A stretch of DNA of 64,000 bases. Source: Desulfococcus sp041737845. GTDB taxonomy: Bacteria > Desulfobacterota > Desulfobacteria > Desulfobacterales > Desulfococcaceae. The notes under the pieces were generated by a model. The model ran no database searches, was not told where the DNA came from, and saw nothing but the letters and a program-made list of their open reading frames with translations. Below, in pieces: positions 35,921 through 45,900 of the stretch. The number at the start of each line of letters is the position of its first letter. The stretch's first letter is position 1. The DNA is taken from the NCBI RefSeq assembly GCF_041737845.1, contig NZ_JBGSQX010000147.1, positions 1-64,000 on the forward strand, given 5' to 3'. Made by a program: the position numbers and the translations under genes.

Positions 35921-36781
35921 TCATCCGAATCGTCCGGTGATGTAATCCTCGGTCAGCTTGTGCCGGGGCTTGGTGAATATTTCGGTTGTCGGGCCCACCT
36001 CGACGAGATAGCCCAGGTGGAAATAGGCGGTGCGCTGGGACACGCGGGCGGCCTGCTGCATGGAATGGGTGACGATTGCGATGGAGTACTGCTCCCGGAG
36101 TTCATCGATCAGGTCTTCGATCTTGGCCGTGGCGATGGGATCGAGGGCGGAGCAGGGTTCATCCATGAGGATCACCTCCGGGCTGACCGCAATGGTCCGT
36201 GCGATGCAGAGACGCTGCTGCTGGCCGCCGGACAGCCCCGTGCCCGGCTGGTCCAGACGGTCCTTGACCTCGTCCCAGAGTCCGGCCTTGATCAGGGACG
36301 TTTCAACGAGCTCATCCGTCTCTTTTCTGGTCTGGGCCAGGCCGTGAATCCGCGGACCGTAGGCCACGTTTTCGTAAATCGTCTTCGGGAAGGGGTTGGG
36401 CTTTTGGAACACCATCCCGACCTGGGCCCGGAGGGGGACAACGTCAATGTTCCTGCCGTAGATGTTTTCACCGTCCAGGGCGATCTCGCCGGTCACGCGG
36501 CAGATTTCGATGGTGTCATTCATACGGTTGAGGCAGCGCAGGAACGTGGATTTGCCGCATCCCGAGGGGCCGATCATCGACACGACCTCGTTTCTGCCGA
36601 TGTCCAGGGACACATTGAAAATGGCCTGGTCCTCGCCGTAATAAACATCAACGCTTCGGCATATCATCCGGGGGGTCGGAACGGTCGCGTCGCCGACCGT
36701 CTTCAGCCCCTTGAGCATTTCAAGCTCTTTATCCTTGTCTCGCGCTACATGCTGGCGAACCTTAACCTTATTCTCATTCAT
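35921..36781 (-). CDS. pstB: Phosphate ABC transporter ATP-binding protein PstB, 286 aa
   Basis: This is the ATPase of the high-affinity phosphate importer. Walker A is GPSGCGKST, the Q-loop lies in QVGMVFQKPNPFP, the ABC signature is LSGGQQQR and Walker B is VILMDEPCSALDP. ATG 36781 is taken as start; a GTG at 36814 in the same frame is possible. An N-terminal extension of about 25 charged residues precedes the usual fold. It follows pstS by about 112 bases. Confidence 0.96.
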   Translation of the reverse strand: MNENKVKVRQHVARDKDKELEMLKGLKTVGDATVPTPRMICRSVDVYYGEDQAIFNVSLDIGRNEVVSMIGPSGCGKSTFLRCLNRMNDTIEICRVTGEIALDGENIYGRNIDVVPLRAQVGMVFQKPNPFPKTIYENVAYGPRIHGLAQTRKETDELVETSLIKAGLWDEVKDRLDQPGTGLSGGQQQRLCIARTIAVSPEVILMDEPCSALDPIATAKIEDLIDELREQYSIAIVTHSMQQAARVSQRTAYFHLGYLVEVGPTTEIFTKPRHKLTEDYITGRFG

Positions 36782-36893
36782 TGCTTGTGCACTTCCATTT
36801 TGACGGTTTGTCACCAGGCCGGATGCGCGGGTTCCGCATGGCGCCGGGACCGGTCGATTCGACCGGCCCGTGCTGGTGATCCTTCGATGGTTG

Positions 36894-37940
36894 CTACTTC
36901 ATGGGCTTCATGTTCTTGACGTCATCGGCGAATTGCTTCCGCTCCTTATCCGGCATGGGAATCATCCCTTTGTCGCTCAGATAGCCGTCGGGGCCCCAGG
37001 CTTTCTCGCTGGTGAACTCGGCGAGGTATTCTTTCATGCCGGGGATCACGCCGATGTGGGCTTTTTTGGCATAGAAGAAGAGGGGACGGGAGACCGGATA
37101 TTTCCCGTCGGCGATCGCTTCGAAGGTGGGCTGAACGCCCTCCACGAGCGACCCCTGGACCTTGTCGGCGTTCTGATCCAGGAAGCTGAACCCGAAGATC
37201 CCGAGCGCATTGGGGTTGGCATCCAGCTTCTGGACGATCAGGTTGTCGTTTTCACCGGCCTCGATATAGTACCCGTCCTCGCGGATGGTGTGGCATATCG
37301 CCTGAAACCGTTTCTCATCCTGCTTCTTGATCGCCTTGATCCAGTCGAACGCCGATCCGCCGGCTTCCATGGCCAGCTCGACAAAGGCGTCCCTGGTGCC
37401 GGAGGTCGGCGGCGGGCCCATCACTTCGATCTTGTGGTCCGGCAGGCTGGGGTTGACCGCCTTCCAGGTCTTGTAGGGGTTTGGTACGAGTTTCTCGCCG
37501 CCCTTGGGGTCGGGAACTTCCTTGGCCAGGGCCAAAAAGACATCCTTCAGGGTCAGGCGCATGGGGGGTGCTTTTTTGGAACTGGCGAGAACGATGCCGT
37601 CGTAGCCGATCTTGACCTCAATGATTTCGGTGACGCCGTTGGCCTTGCAGGTATCGATCTCCGAGGATTTGATGGCCCGGGAAGCGTTTGAGAAGTCCGG
37701 ATGCTCCACCCCCACGCCGGCGCAGAAAAGCTTGAACCCGCCGCCGGTGCCGGTCGATTCGATTTTCGGGGTTTTGAAGGATGTCGTCTTGCCCAGCTGC
37801 TCGGCGACGACCGTCGCAAACGGGTAGACCGTCGAGGAGCCGACGATGCTGATGTAGTCCCGTGATTGCTGGGCTCCGACGGTTCCGGCAGAAGCCAGAA
37901 GGGTAAATGCAGCGGTCAGTAGTACGTGTTTTCGGATCAT
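36894..37940 (-). CDS. pstS: Phosphate-binding protein PstS, 348 aa
   Basis: A cleavable signal peptide (LLTAAFTLLASAGTVGAQQ) precedes the phosphate-binding fold, with ISIVGSSTVYPFATVVAEQ and GTGGGFKLFC forming the anion site, and GTRDAFVELAMEAGG further on. It is the periplasmic receptor of the Pst system. It lies between pstA and pstB, not first in the operon. The gap to pstB (112 bases) is long enough for an internal hairpin or promoter, but I saw none that is clear. Confidence 0.95.
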   Translation of the reverse strand: MIRKHVLLTAAFTLLASAGTVGAQQSRDYISIVGSSTVYPFATVVAEQLGKTTSFKTPKIESTGTGGGFKLFCAGVGVEHPDFSNASRAIKSSEIDTCKANGVTEIIEVKIGYDGIVLASSKKAPPMRLTLKDVFLALAKEVPDPKGGEKLVPNPYKTWKAVNPSLPDHKIEVMGPPPTSGTRDAFVELAMEAGGSAFDWIKAIKKQDEKRFQAICHTIREDGYYIEAGENDNLIVQKLDANPNALGIFGFSFLDQNADKVQGSLVEGVQPTFEAIADGKYPVSRPLFFYAKKAHIGVIPGMKEYLAEFTSEKAWGPDGYLSDKGMIPMPDKERKQFADDVKNMKPMK

Positions 37941-37985
37941 TCTTGATGCCTTTCTTTTTGTAAGGTTTTTTTAATGGATGGCAGA

Positions 37986-39278
37986 TTACCATCGGCGCTC
38001 AAACTTGGTTCTAAGGTATACGGCAACGGCGTTCATGGTGATGAGAAACACCAGAAGGACCATGATGGCCGCCGAGGTTTTCTCCACAAACGCGCGCTCC
38101 GGGCTGTCCGCCCACAGATAAATCTGCACGGGAAGGACGGTTGCCGGGTCGGTGAAACCGCCCGGGACATCCACGATAAACGCGACCATGCCGATCATCA
38201 GCAGGGGCGCCGTCTCTCCCAGTGCCTGGGCCATGCCGATGATGGTGCCCGTGAGCATGCCGGGCATCGCCAGGGGCAGCACATGGTGGCTGACCATCTG
38301 CATCTTGGAGGCGCCGATGCCCAAAGCTGCTTCGCGGATCGAGGGCGGCACGGACTTCAGGGCCGCCCGGCCGGCGATGATGATGGTCGGAAGGGTCATG
38401 AGGGTCAGCACCAGGGCGCCGACGAGCGGCGCGGACCTGGGCATTCCGAAGAAGTTGAGAAATACCGCAAGGCCCAGGAGCCCGAAAACAATGGATGGCA
38501 CGGCCGCCAGATTGTTGATGTTGACCTCGATCAGGTCGGTCCAGCGGTTTTTCGGCGCGAATTCCTCCAGGTACACGGCGGAGGCCACCCCGATGGGGAA
38601 GGAGAGCGCAAGGGTGATGATGAGGGTATAAAAAGATCCCAAGGTCGCGCCCAGGATGCCTGCCAGCTCAGGCTCCCTGGAATCGCCGGCCGTAAAAAAG
38701 GTTCGGTTGAACTTTTTTTCAATTTTCTCCCGGGCTTCGAGGTGCTCAATCCAGGCGATCTGTTTATCCGACATACGGCGCTCTGATTCGGTTACCTTCC
38801 GGTCGATATGGCCCTTCATCATCATGTCCACATCGTCGTTGGCCGGCAGCCAGACGGGCAGCGTCTGTCCGATGAGCGCCGGGGTGTTCATCACCATGGT
38901 TCTCAGGTTGAATCCGGCGCCCGGGCTGATGAGATAATAAAGCTGGCGGGTGTCGCCGCGTCCGGTTACCTCCGGAAATTCCTGCTTGAGGGCGTTCCGG
39001 ATCAGCGCGTTGTAATCGGCGCCGGCCGGCGCGTTCGGGTCAAGCACCTCCGGGTTGAAGAAGATATCGAGCTGGATGAAGGTCTGCTGGAATGCGGTGT
39101 GGCCTTTCCAGAAGATATCGATGAACAGCACCGACAGAAACAGGATACTCACGATGATGGCCGAAAGACCCATGAGGCGGAACAGGCGTTCGGTCCGATA
39201 GCGTTTGGCCAGGCCCGCTTTTACGGTGGTCAGGGTCCGGCCGGACGGTTCGAGTGTTGAAGCTTCAGAAATAGCCAT
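37986..39278 (-). CDS. pstA: Phosphate ABC transporter permease PstA, 430 aa
   Basis: This is a membrane permease with an extended N-terminal region: the first helix (SAIIVSILFLSVLFIDIFW) is followed by a long soluble loop of about 150 residues before the six-helix MetI-type core (LSFPIGVASAVYLEEFAP, VPSIVFGLLGLAVF, and the EAA loop REAALGIGASKMQMVSHHVLPLAMPG). Usual PstA proteins have about 280-300 residues; the insert is known from a long-form subgroup. Its ATG overlaps the pstC stop by one base. Confidence 0.94.
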   Translation of the reverse strand: MAISEASTLEPSGRTLTTVKAGLAKRYRTERLFRLMGLSAIIVSILFLSVLFIDIFWKGHTAFQQTFIQLDIFFNPEVLDPNAPAGADYNALIRNALKQEFPEVTGRGDTRQLYYLISPGAGFNLRTMVMNTPALIGQTLPVWLPANDDVDMMMKGHIDRKVTESERRMSDKQIAWIEHLEAREKIEKKFNRTFFTAGDSREPELAGILGATLGSFYTLIITLALSFPIGVASAVYLEEFAPKNRWTDLIEVNINNLAAVPSIVFGLLGLAVFLNFFGMPRSAPLVGALVLTLMTLPTIIIAGRAALKSVPPSIREAALGIGASKMQMVSHHVLPLAMPGMLTGTIIGMAQALGETAPLLMIGMVAFIVDVPGGFTDPATVLPVQIYLWADSPERAFVEKTSAAIMVLLVFLITMNAVAVYLRTKFERRW

Positions 39279-40663
39279 TATTCGTATTGCTCCCGGTATT
39301 TTCGCACAACGTAAAGGGCGATGATGTTGAGGCAGAGGGTAATGATGAACAGAACAAGACCCAATGCAAACGCGGCAAGGGTTTTCGGGCTGTCGAATTC
39401 CTGGTCGCCGACGAGCAGGGTGACGATCTGGACGGTGACCGTGGTGACCGTCTCCAGGGGATTGGCGGTCAGGTTGGCCGAAAGACCCGCGGCCATAACG
39501 ACGATCATGGTTTCACCGATGGCCCGGGAAGCGGCCAGGAGGACGCCGCCGACAATTCCCGGCAGGGCCGCGGGGATAATGATTTGTCGGATCGTCTCCG
39601 ACTTTGTGGCCCCCAGTCCGTAGGCCCCGTCCCGGAGGGATTGGGGGACGGCGTTGATGACGTCGTCGGAGAGGGAAGACACAAAGGGGATGATCATGAT
39701 CCCCATCACGAGCCCTGCAGCCAGGGCGCTTTCCGAGGAGATGTCCAGCCCGAACAGGCCGCCGCCGTTGCGAATGAAGGGGGCCACGGTCAGGGCCGCG
39801 AAGAAGCCGTAAACCACCGTGGGAATGCCGGCCAGGATCTCCATGAGGGGTTTTGCCGCCGCGCGGAATTTTCTGCCGGCGTATTCAGACAGGTAAATGG
39901 CGGAAAGCAGGCCGATGGGAACCGCCACGATCAGCGCGATCGCCGAAATCAACGCCGTGCCCATAAATACCGGTATTGCGCCGAAAGCCCCGGAGGAGCC
40001 CACCTGGTCGGCCCGGATGGCCATCTGCGGGCTCCATTCCAGGCCGAAAAGAAAATCGCTGACCGGGATGATCTTGAAGAATCGGATGGCCTCGTAGAGG
40101 ACCGACAGGACGATGCCGATGGTGGTGAAGATGGCAATGGTGGAGCACAGGATGAGGATGACGGTGATGACCCGCTCCACATGGTTTCGCGCCCGCATGT
40201 CGGGTTTGATTCTCCGGCGGACGAAGAGTGCGACGACGATGGCCAGGGCCAAGGCAACGACCGTCAGGGACGCCATGCTGGTGGCTTCCAGGTCCTGGTA
40301 ACGGTCCGCGGCGGCCTGCATGACGGGATTCACCTCGCTGGAGACGATATTGCCGGAGACCAGGTTCCGGATGTCGTTGACCACCAGGCTGAGGCGGTCG
40401 GGCGGGAGCGATCTGACCTGCTCCGGCAGGTCGTTCACCACCAGGCTGGTGATGATCGCGCTTTCGAATACCTGCCACAGACAGAAGACCAACAATGCGG
40501 GGATGGCGCACCAAAGGGCGGTGAGGGCGCCGTAATAGGTGGGGCGGGAGTGGAGGGCGGGAAGGCCTCCGCTCCCGGCCACGGCAAACGCGCGTCTGCG
40601 GCCGACATAATAAAATGCGGCGGACACCGAAAGCAGTATCATCATTAATATTATTGGGGTCAT
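39278..40663 (-). CDS. pstC: Phosphate ABC transporter permease PstC, 461 aa
   Basis: ATG 40663 has GGGAG six bases upstream and begins MTPIILMMILLSVSAAFYYVGRRRAF. As in the PstA partner, an extra N-terminal domain of about 150 residues with added helices precedes the MetI core (AVPIGLLSAIYLSEYAGRKFRAAAKPLMEILAGIPTVVYGF in part; EAA loop RDGAYGLGATKSETIRQIIIPAALPG). It is the first gene of the operon, 165 bases downstream of a four-repeat Pho box. Confidence 0.94.
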   Translation of the reverse strand: MTPIILMMILLSVSAAFYYVGRRRAFAVAGSGGLPALHSRPTYYGALTALWCAIPALLVFCLWQVFESAIITSLVVNDLPEQVRSLPPDRLSLVVNDIRNLVSGNIVSSEVNPVMQAAADRYQDLEATSMASLTVVALALAIVVALFVRRRIKPDMRARNHVERVITVILILCSTIAIFTTIGIVLSVLYEAIRFFKIIPVSDFLFGLEWSPQMAIRADQVGSSGAFGAIPVFMGTALISAIALIVAVPIGLLSAIYLSEYAGRKFRAAAKPLMEILAGIPTVVYGFFAALTVAPFIRNGGGLFGLDISSESALAAGLVMGIMIIPFVSSLSDDVINAVPQSLRDGAYGLGATKSETIRQIIIPAALPGIVGGVLLAASRAIGETMIVVMAAGLSANLTANPLETVTTVTVQIVTLLVGDQEFDSPKTLAAFALGLVLFIITLCLNIIALYVVRKYREQYE

Positions 40664-40809
40664 GGCGCTCCCGTGCGGATTCCCCTGGAAACAGTTCCGG
40701 GAAATCAACCATTAAAAAGAGGGTTGTTGTTACTTCATGAGCGGGAAACTATCGTCACGCTGGTAGCTCCGACATCCATTCAGTTCACCTTTGTTCTCGT
40801 AATCACGAA

Positions 40810-40866
40810 ACTATACTAACGTCGTTATGTTTTGTCTGTGTTAGGAAAATGTTAAAAGATGGTTAA
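40810..40866 (-). promoter_or_regulatory. Pho box and -10 element of the pst operon
   Basis: On the minus strand, TTAACC, TTAACA, CTAACA and AAAACA begin exactly 11 bp apart (plus coordinates 40861-40866, 40850-40855, 40839-40844, 40828-40833). A TATAGT -10 box (40815-40810) lies 12 bases downstream. No -35 box is seen, as expected for a PhoB-activated promoter. Confidence 0.75.
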
Positions 40867-40969
40867 GGGATTGAATCCGCCCCGTGATCGATGCCGTCGA
40901 GGCAGTTGCCGATGCTGAGGGGAGAAATCCTGAGACCGTGAAATCGCAACCTCCCGGCAGGGCTTGGTT

Positions 40970-42832
40970 TCAGGCGACCTCCGCCTCCCCTCTGCCGTGG
41001 TGGGCGGAAAACGCATCGAGGCCGGCCTCGCCCATGAATCTCCGGAGGATCTTGGGGTCGGTTTCCATCAGGTCGACCACCACCAGGCCGTCCACCACAT
41101 TGGAGAATTGTCTGTCCACATTGAAATCAATGAATTTTCCGTTCAGCTTCAGATAGTGTTTGATCAAAGTCGGCACACCCTTGCCGTCCGATTCGATCTC
41201 CGAAACCAGCATGGATATGTTTTCCACATCGCCAGGAAGGAGCGCACGCGCATCCGCAAAATGATTCAGCCGTTGATGCCGATAGGGGTTGCGGGGGGAG
41301 ACCAGGCGCGGCAGGCGGGCGTCCCGGGTGTTGGTGCGCAGAAATTCCACCATCAGGTTTCGGGAGATCCTATGATAGTCCCGGCTGATGCTGACGGGAC
41401 CGAAGAGCGCCCGGTACCGGCAGTTTCTGGCGACAAATTCCCCGATGCCGCGCCACAGCAGCGCCAGGCATCCATGTTTGAGCCGGTACTTCGGCTGAAT
41501 AAAGGAGCGGCCCAGTTCAATGGCGTTGCCCATGGTGCTCAGAAACCGCTCCTGAATATGGAAGAGGGAATGGGTATACAGGCCCGGGAGGCCGTAGCGG
41601 GCCAGAATCTCATCCGCAGGGCCTAAGCGGTAGGCGCCGGCAATCTCCCCAGCCTCCCGATCCCATAGAAAAAGCTGAAGGTACCAGGCGTCGAAGCGAT
41701 CCATATCCAGGGGCTTGCCTGTGCCTTCACACACATCCCGGAAGCTGATCTCCCGCTGCCTTGCGATCTCCCGCATTATGTTGGGCATCTGATCTGCCCG
41801 GGCGACGTATACCGCGAACTCTTTTTGCGATGCCAGCAGATGGGAGGGGGGAAGGGCGGCCAGCTCCTTGCGCAGGGCATCCTTTGGAAGCTCTGGAACC
41901 ACCGCCGCCCTGTCCTTGACGCGACAGGAGACCCTGGGCCATGGCAGCGTGATCCGGCGATTTCGCGTCAGCCGGTTTTCAAGGAAGCAGGTATGGAATC
42001 GAAGATACCGGGTCGTCATCTCGTCGCTGGGAAAACCGGAGAGTTTCTGCCAGATGATGGGCCTGCCGATCATTATGGGAAGGGTGGACGCGCATTTGCG
42101 TATCAGCTCCCTGGGGAGCATGACGGTCCGCAGCCTCGGGTTTGCTATCCCCAGGAGATTGAAGAGCGCGCTGTTGCGGCCGGGGATGAAGATCGGCAGC
42201 ACCCTGGGCCGGGTCATGCGCACCAGTGCCCCGATATGGGACGGCCAGGGCCGATCCTCCACCCGCCCCCGGCGCAGGTGAAAATGGGAGACCTCCCCCG
42301 CGGGAAAGGTGATGAGCGCGCCCCCGCCGCGGACCCATCTGGCCGCCTCCCGATATGCGGATGCGTTGGCGCGGACCGATGACCCTCGGTTGAAAACGTC
42401 CACGGGGATGATGCGGTCGCTGATCGGGGAGATCCGCTGGAGGAGATGGTTCCCCAGGATTTTGACGTCGTGCCGGACACCTGTCAGGATCTTTCCGAGA
42501 ATGACGCCCTCAATACCGCCGAAGGGGTGGTTGGCCACCACGATCAGGGGTCCGCTTCCGGGGATTTTTTCCAGATCGGCATCCGATACCCGGTAGGATA
42601 TTCCGAGCAGCTCAAGGGCACGGCAAAAAAAATCATCGCAGCCGGCGTCCGCAAGCGCGGCATAAACCGTGTTGATTTTATCGAGGGAGAGCAGTTTTTC
42701 AACGGGCTGTTCGATCAGGCGGACCAGGCTGTTCCGGAAAGGTACCCGACCGCCCAGGGGAAGCTGGATGAGCTTCGGGGCGCCGGCCGGATCCGCCTGG
42801 GGGTTCAGGGGTTGTTTTCGTGTCATGGTCAT
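40970..42832 (-). CDS. Dual acyltransferase (PlsC-like + hemolysin/GNAT-like), OlsF-like, 620 aa
   Basis: The N-terminal half is a PlsC-type acyltransferase: LIVVANHPFGGIEGVILGKI holds a variant of the HX4D motif (NHPFGG, where HxxxxD is expected), with FPAGEVSHF and FIPGRNSALFNLLG further on. The C-terminal half (about 330-600) resembles N-acyltransferases of the hemolysin/OlsB type (FAVYVARADQMPNIMREIARQREISFR, ELGRSFIQPKYR, LLWRGIGEFVARN). This layout is that of OlsF, the bifunctional enzyme that makes ornithine lipids, which replace phospholipids when phosphate is scarce. The neighbours pst and phoX support that reading. It follows the PhoX gene by 82 bases on the same strand and may be read from its Pho promoter. 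OlsF is my best guess, not certain. Confidence 0.72.
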   Translation of the reverse strand: MTMTRKQPLNPQADPAGAPKLIQLPLGGRVPFRNSLVRLIEQPVEKLLSLDKINTVYAALADAGCDDFFCRALELLGISYRVSDADLEKIPGSGPLIVVANHPFGGIEGVILGKILTGVRHDVKILGNHLLQRISPISDRIIPVDVFNRGSSVRANASAYREAARWVRGGGALITFPAGEVSHFHLRRGRVEDRPWPSHIGALVRMTRPRVLPIFIPGRNSALFNLLGIANPRLRTVMLPRELIRKCASTLPIMIGRPIIWQKLSGFPSDEMTTRYLRFHTCFLENRLTRNRRITLPWPRVSCRVKDRAAVVPELPKDALRKELAALPPSHLLASQKEFAVYVARADQMPNIMREIARQREISFRDVCEGTGKPLDMDRFDAWYLQLFLWDREAGEIAGAYRLGPADEILARYGLPGLYTHSLFHIQERFLSTMGNAIELGRSFIQPKYRLKHGCLALLWRGIGEFVARNCRYRALFGPVSISRDYHRISRNLMVEFLRTNTRDARLPRLVSPRNPYRHQRLNHFADARALLPGDVENISMLVSEIESDGKGVPTLIKHYLKLNGKFIDFNVDRQFSNVVDGLVVVDLMETDPKILRRFMGEAGLDAFSAHHGRGEAEVA

Positions 42833-42855
42833 GCCTCCTCCTCACATCGGGCGGT

Positions 42856-42894
42856 CCGGGTTGCCGGTCCGGATGATTTCGTCCGGCAACCCGG
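42856..42894. repeat. 12-bp inverted repeat between the PhoX gene and the acyltransferase gene
   Basis: CCGGGTTGCCGG (42856-42867) and CCGGCAACCCGG (42883-42894) are perfectly complementary around a 15-base loop. No T-run follows in the direction of the two genes, so it may act as a partial terminator or mRNA processing site rather than a full stop. Confidence 0.6.
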
Positions 42895-42914
42895 TTTTGA
42901 TGCCTATGGCCGTG

Positions 42915-45900
42915 TCATCTGTCCATTGCGGGCATGGGTCCGATGAAACCGACGTAGGCGGCGGCTTCCGAGGCGTCCGTCAACTTGTCGGCATCGGATT
43001 CGCCGAAGGGGTGCTGAATGACGCCCATGATGTAGGCCCAGCCGTTGATGTTGGGATAGTAGTAGGGCGAGGTGGTTTCGGAGCCGTAGGGCGTGGTCTC
43101 GATCCGGGTCAGATCCCCTCTCTTGATGTTGTAGGCCCATACGGCGTCGTTCTGATGGCCCGAGCCCGTGTCCTCGCCGATGATGAGGGTCTCCTTGCCG
43201 GTGATGAAGGTCAGGTTGTCGGGGTTGGCGATACGGTCGACATCACAGGTGTTGTTGGCGAAGGGGCTGTCATCCGGGTAGGTCGTCATTTTGCCGGACA
43301 CGACGCCATACATGTTCCTGGCCACGTAGTCGCTGCCGATGCCGCTGTCTGCACCCACATCCAGACCGTAGACGCAGCCGCAATCGTTGTAGGGCAGCCG
43401 GATATCCTTGGCGCCGCCCTTGTCATAGCTGTCTTTCGGCTTCCCGTTCTTTTTGAAGTCCTCCATGCCCTGGTTCAATTCGCTCATGGCCACGTAGAGC
43501 ACATTGTTGTCCCTGTCGAAGGTGATGCCCTCCTCCTTTCGGAACTCGGTGGTGGCCCCCATCAGGGCCGCATACCGCCGGGTTTCAAGCCTGGAAGCCA
43601 AAATGTCCATCCCCTCTTTGACCCGGAGGCACTCGAGGCCGTCCGTGGTGTTGACGCTGGTGAACCCGACCGGGCAGGAGCCGTCCTCATTGGCATCGGC
43701 GGTTTCAAACAGATCGCTGAAGACCGTTTTGGCGTCGATGGCAGCCTTGATGTCATTCTGAGCCGCATGCCCCAGGCTGATCCATTCCAGGTCGGCCCTG
43801 CCGCCGTTCAGGTCGTTTTTCTGACGCCATTTGGCCGCATACAGGGTGCCGGCGCTCAGGTCTTTCGGGGTGTCGGCGATGAACATGAACAGGCCCACAT
43901 TGGTGCCGTCATCCGAGATATAGACGGTTTTGTCGTCGGGCATGACATAAGCGAGCTCCACTGCGACCCGCCCCATGGCGTAATGCTTTTTCACGCTGGG
44001 AACGCCCTCGGGGCTGACGGTCACTTCCACGGGATAGCCGTAAAGGTACGGGTTGAAATTGTTCCGGATGTCATCCAGGGTGACCGTATCGGCAAAGGGG
44101 TCGACGATGCCGAAATAGCGAAGCATCGCCTTGAAGTAGTCGTCGATGTCATCGGGGGTTTCCGCTTCTTCGACGGACCGGGCGTTGGGCTGATATTCCT
44201 CGCTGCCCAGGTGGGTGTTCCAGGGAGTGACGCTGCCGGCGCAGGGCACCCAGAGCCCGCCCCAGGCGGAAAAATCAATGTTCTGCGTGCGGACCGGCTT
44301 CAGGGTGCCGGTGGCGGGGTCCTGTGCCAGTTCCGTGAGGTACATGGCGCCGGGCCGGGACTCAAAATGGGTAACGTTGAAGAGGCGGCCGCCTGCAGGG
44401 AGAAGGGAGGAGAAGTCGTTGTCGGAGGAGACGAAAATGGACCCGTCGCTCCCCTTCACCGCATGACCGTCCTTGTCATAGATCAGCCCGAACATCTGTC
44501 CGCCGATCGTATCGCCGCTTCGCATCAGGGTGTTGAAACCGATGTCGGACCGTTTGCCGTCGATGACGACATGGGCCGAGGCGTTGACCTGCCGCTTCTC
44601 GGCATCGGTGACCGGAACGGGAATGTTTTCAAACTGAAGGGGCGGTACAACCGCCGCAGCCGGCGCCACGGCTTCATCCATGGCCGGAATGGGTCCGATA
44701 AAACCAACGTATGCGGCGGCTTCCGAGGCGTCTGTCAGCTTGTCGGTGTCGGATTCGCCGTAGGGATGCTGAATCACGCTCATGAGGTAGGCCCAGCCGT
44801 TGATGTTGGGATAGTAATAGGGCGAAGTGGTTTCGGAGCCGTAGGGCGTGGTCTCGATCCGGGTCAGTTCGCCTTTCTTGATGTCGTAGGCCCAGACGGC
44901 GTCGTTCTGATGGCCCGAGCCGGTGTCTTCGCCGATGATCAGAATGTCTTTTCCAGTGATGAAGGTCAGGTTGTCGGGATTGGCGATGCCGTCCACATCA
45001 CAGGTGTTGTTGGCGTAGGGGCTGTTCTTGTCGTAGGTCTTCATGGTGCCGGAGACAACACCCTTCATGTTCTTGACCACATAGTCGCTGCCGACGGCGG
45101 CATCGGGCCCCACGTCCAGCCCATAGACGCATCCGCAGGCATTGTAGGGCAGGCGGATGTCGTTGGGGCCGCCCCTGTCGTAACCGTCGTTGACCTTGCC
45201 GTTTTTCTTGAAGTCTTCCATTCCCTGGCTGACCTCGCTCATGGCGACATACAGTTTCTTGTTGACCGTATCGAAGGTGATGCCCTCCTCCTTGCGGAAT
45301 TCGGTGGAGGCGCCCTTCATGGCCGCATACCGTCGCGTCTCAAGCCTCGATGCGATGATTTCCATGCCGGGTTTTACCTTGAGGCATTCCTGGCCGGCTT
45401 CGGTGTTGATGCTGGTGAACCCTGAAGGACAGGCGCCGTCCGTCCCGGGGGACGCAGTCTCGAAGATGTCGCTGAAACGGATGCCGCCGTCGATCATGCC
45501 CTTGATCCCGGCCTGGACGGCATGCCCCAGGCTGATCCACTCGATGTCGGCCGAACCGCCGTTCTCTTCGGTCACCTGAATCCAGCGGGCCGCGTAAAGG
45601 GTGCCGGCGGTCAGGTCTCCCGGGGCGTCCGCGATGAACATGAAAAAGCCCACGTTGGTGCCGTCATCGGAAAGGTAGACCGTTTTGCGGTCGGGCATGA
45701 CATACGCCAGCTCGAGGGCGATGCGGCCCATGGCATAGCGCTTGCTGACGGTGTCGCCGCCTTCTTCGTCCAGGGCAACCTCCACCGGGTACCCATATCG
45801 GTAGGGATGAAAGGCTTTCTGGATCTGCTCGATGGTGACGTCCGCTGAAAACGGGTCCGTGATACCGAAGTAGCGGAGCATGGGCTTGTAGTAGTCGTCG

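Noticed and set aside
42856..42894. Full rho-independent terminator after the PhoX gene
   Set aside because: The stem is strong, but no T-run follows on the transcribed strand, so it is listed as an inverted repeat only.
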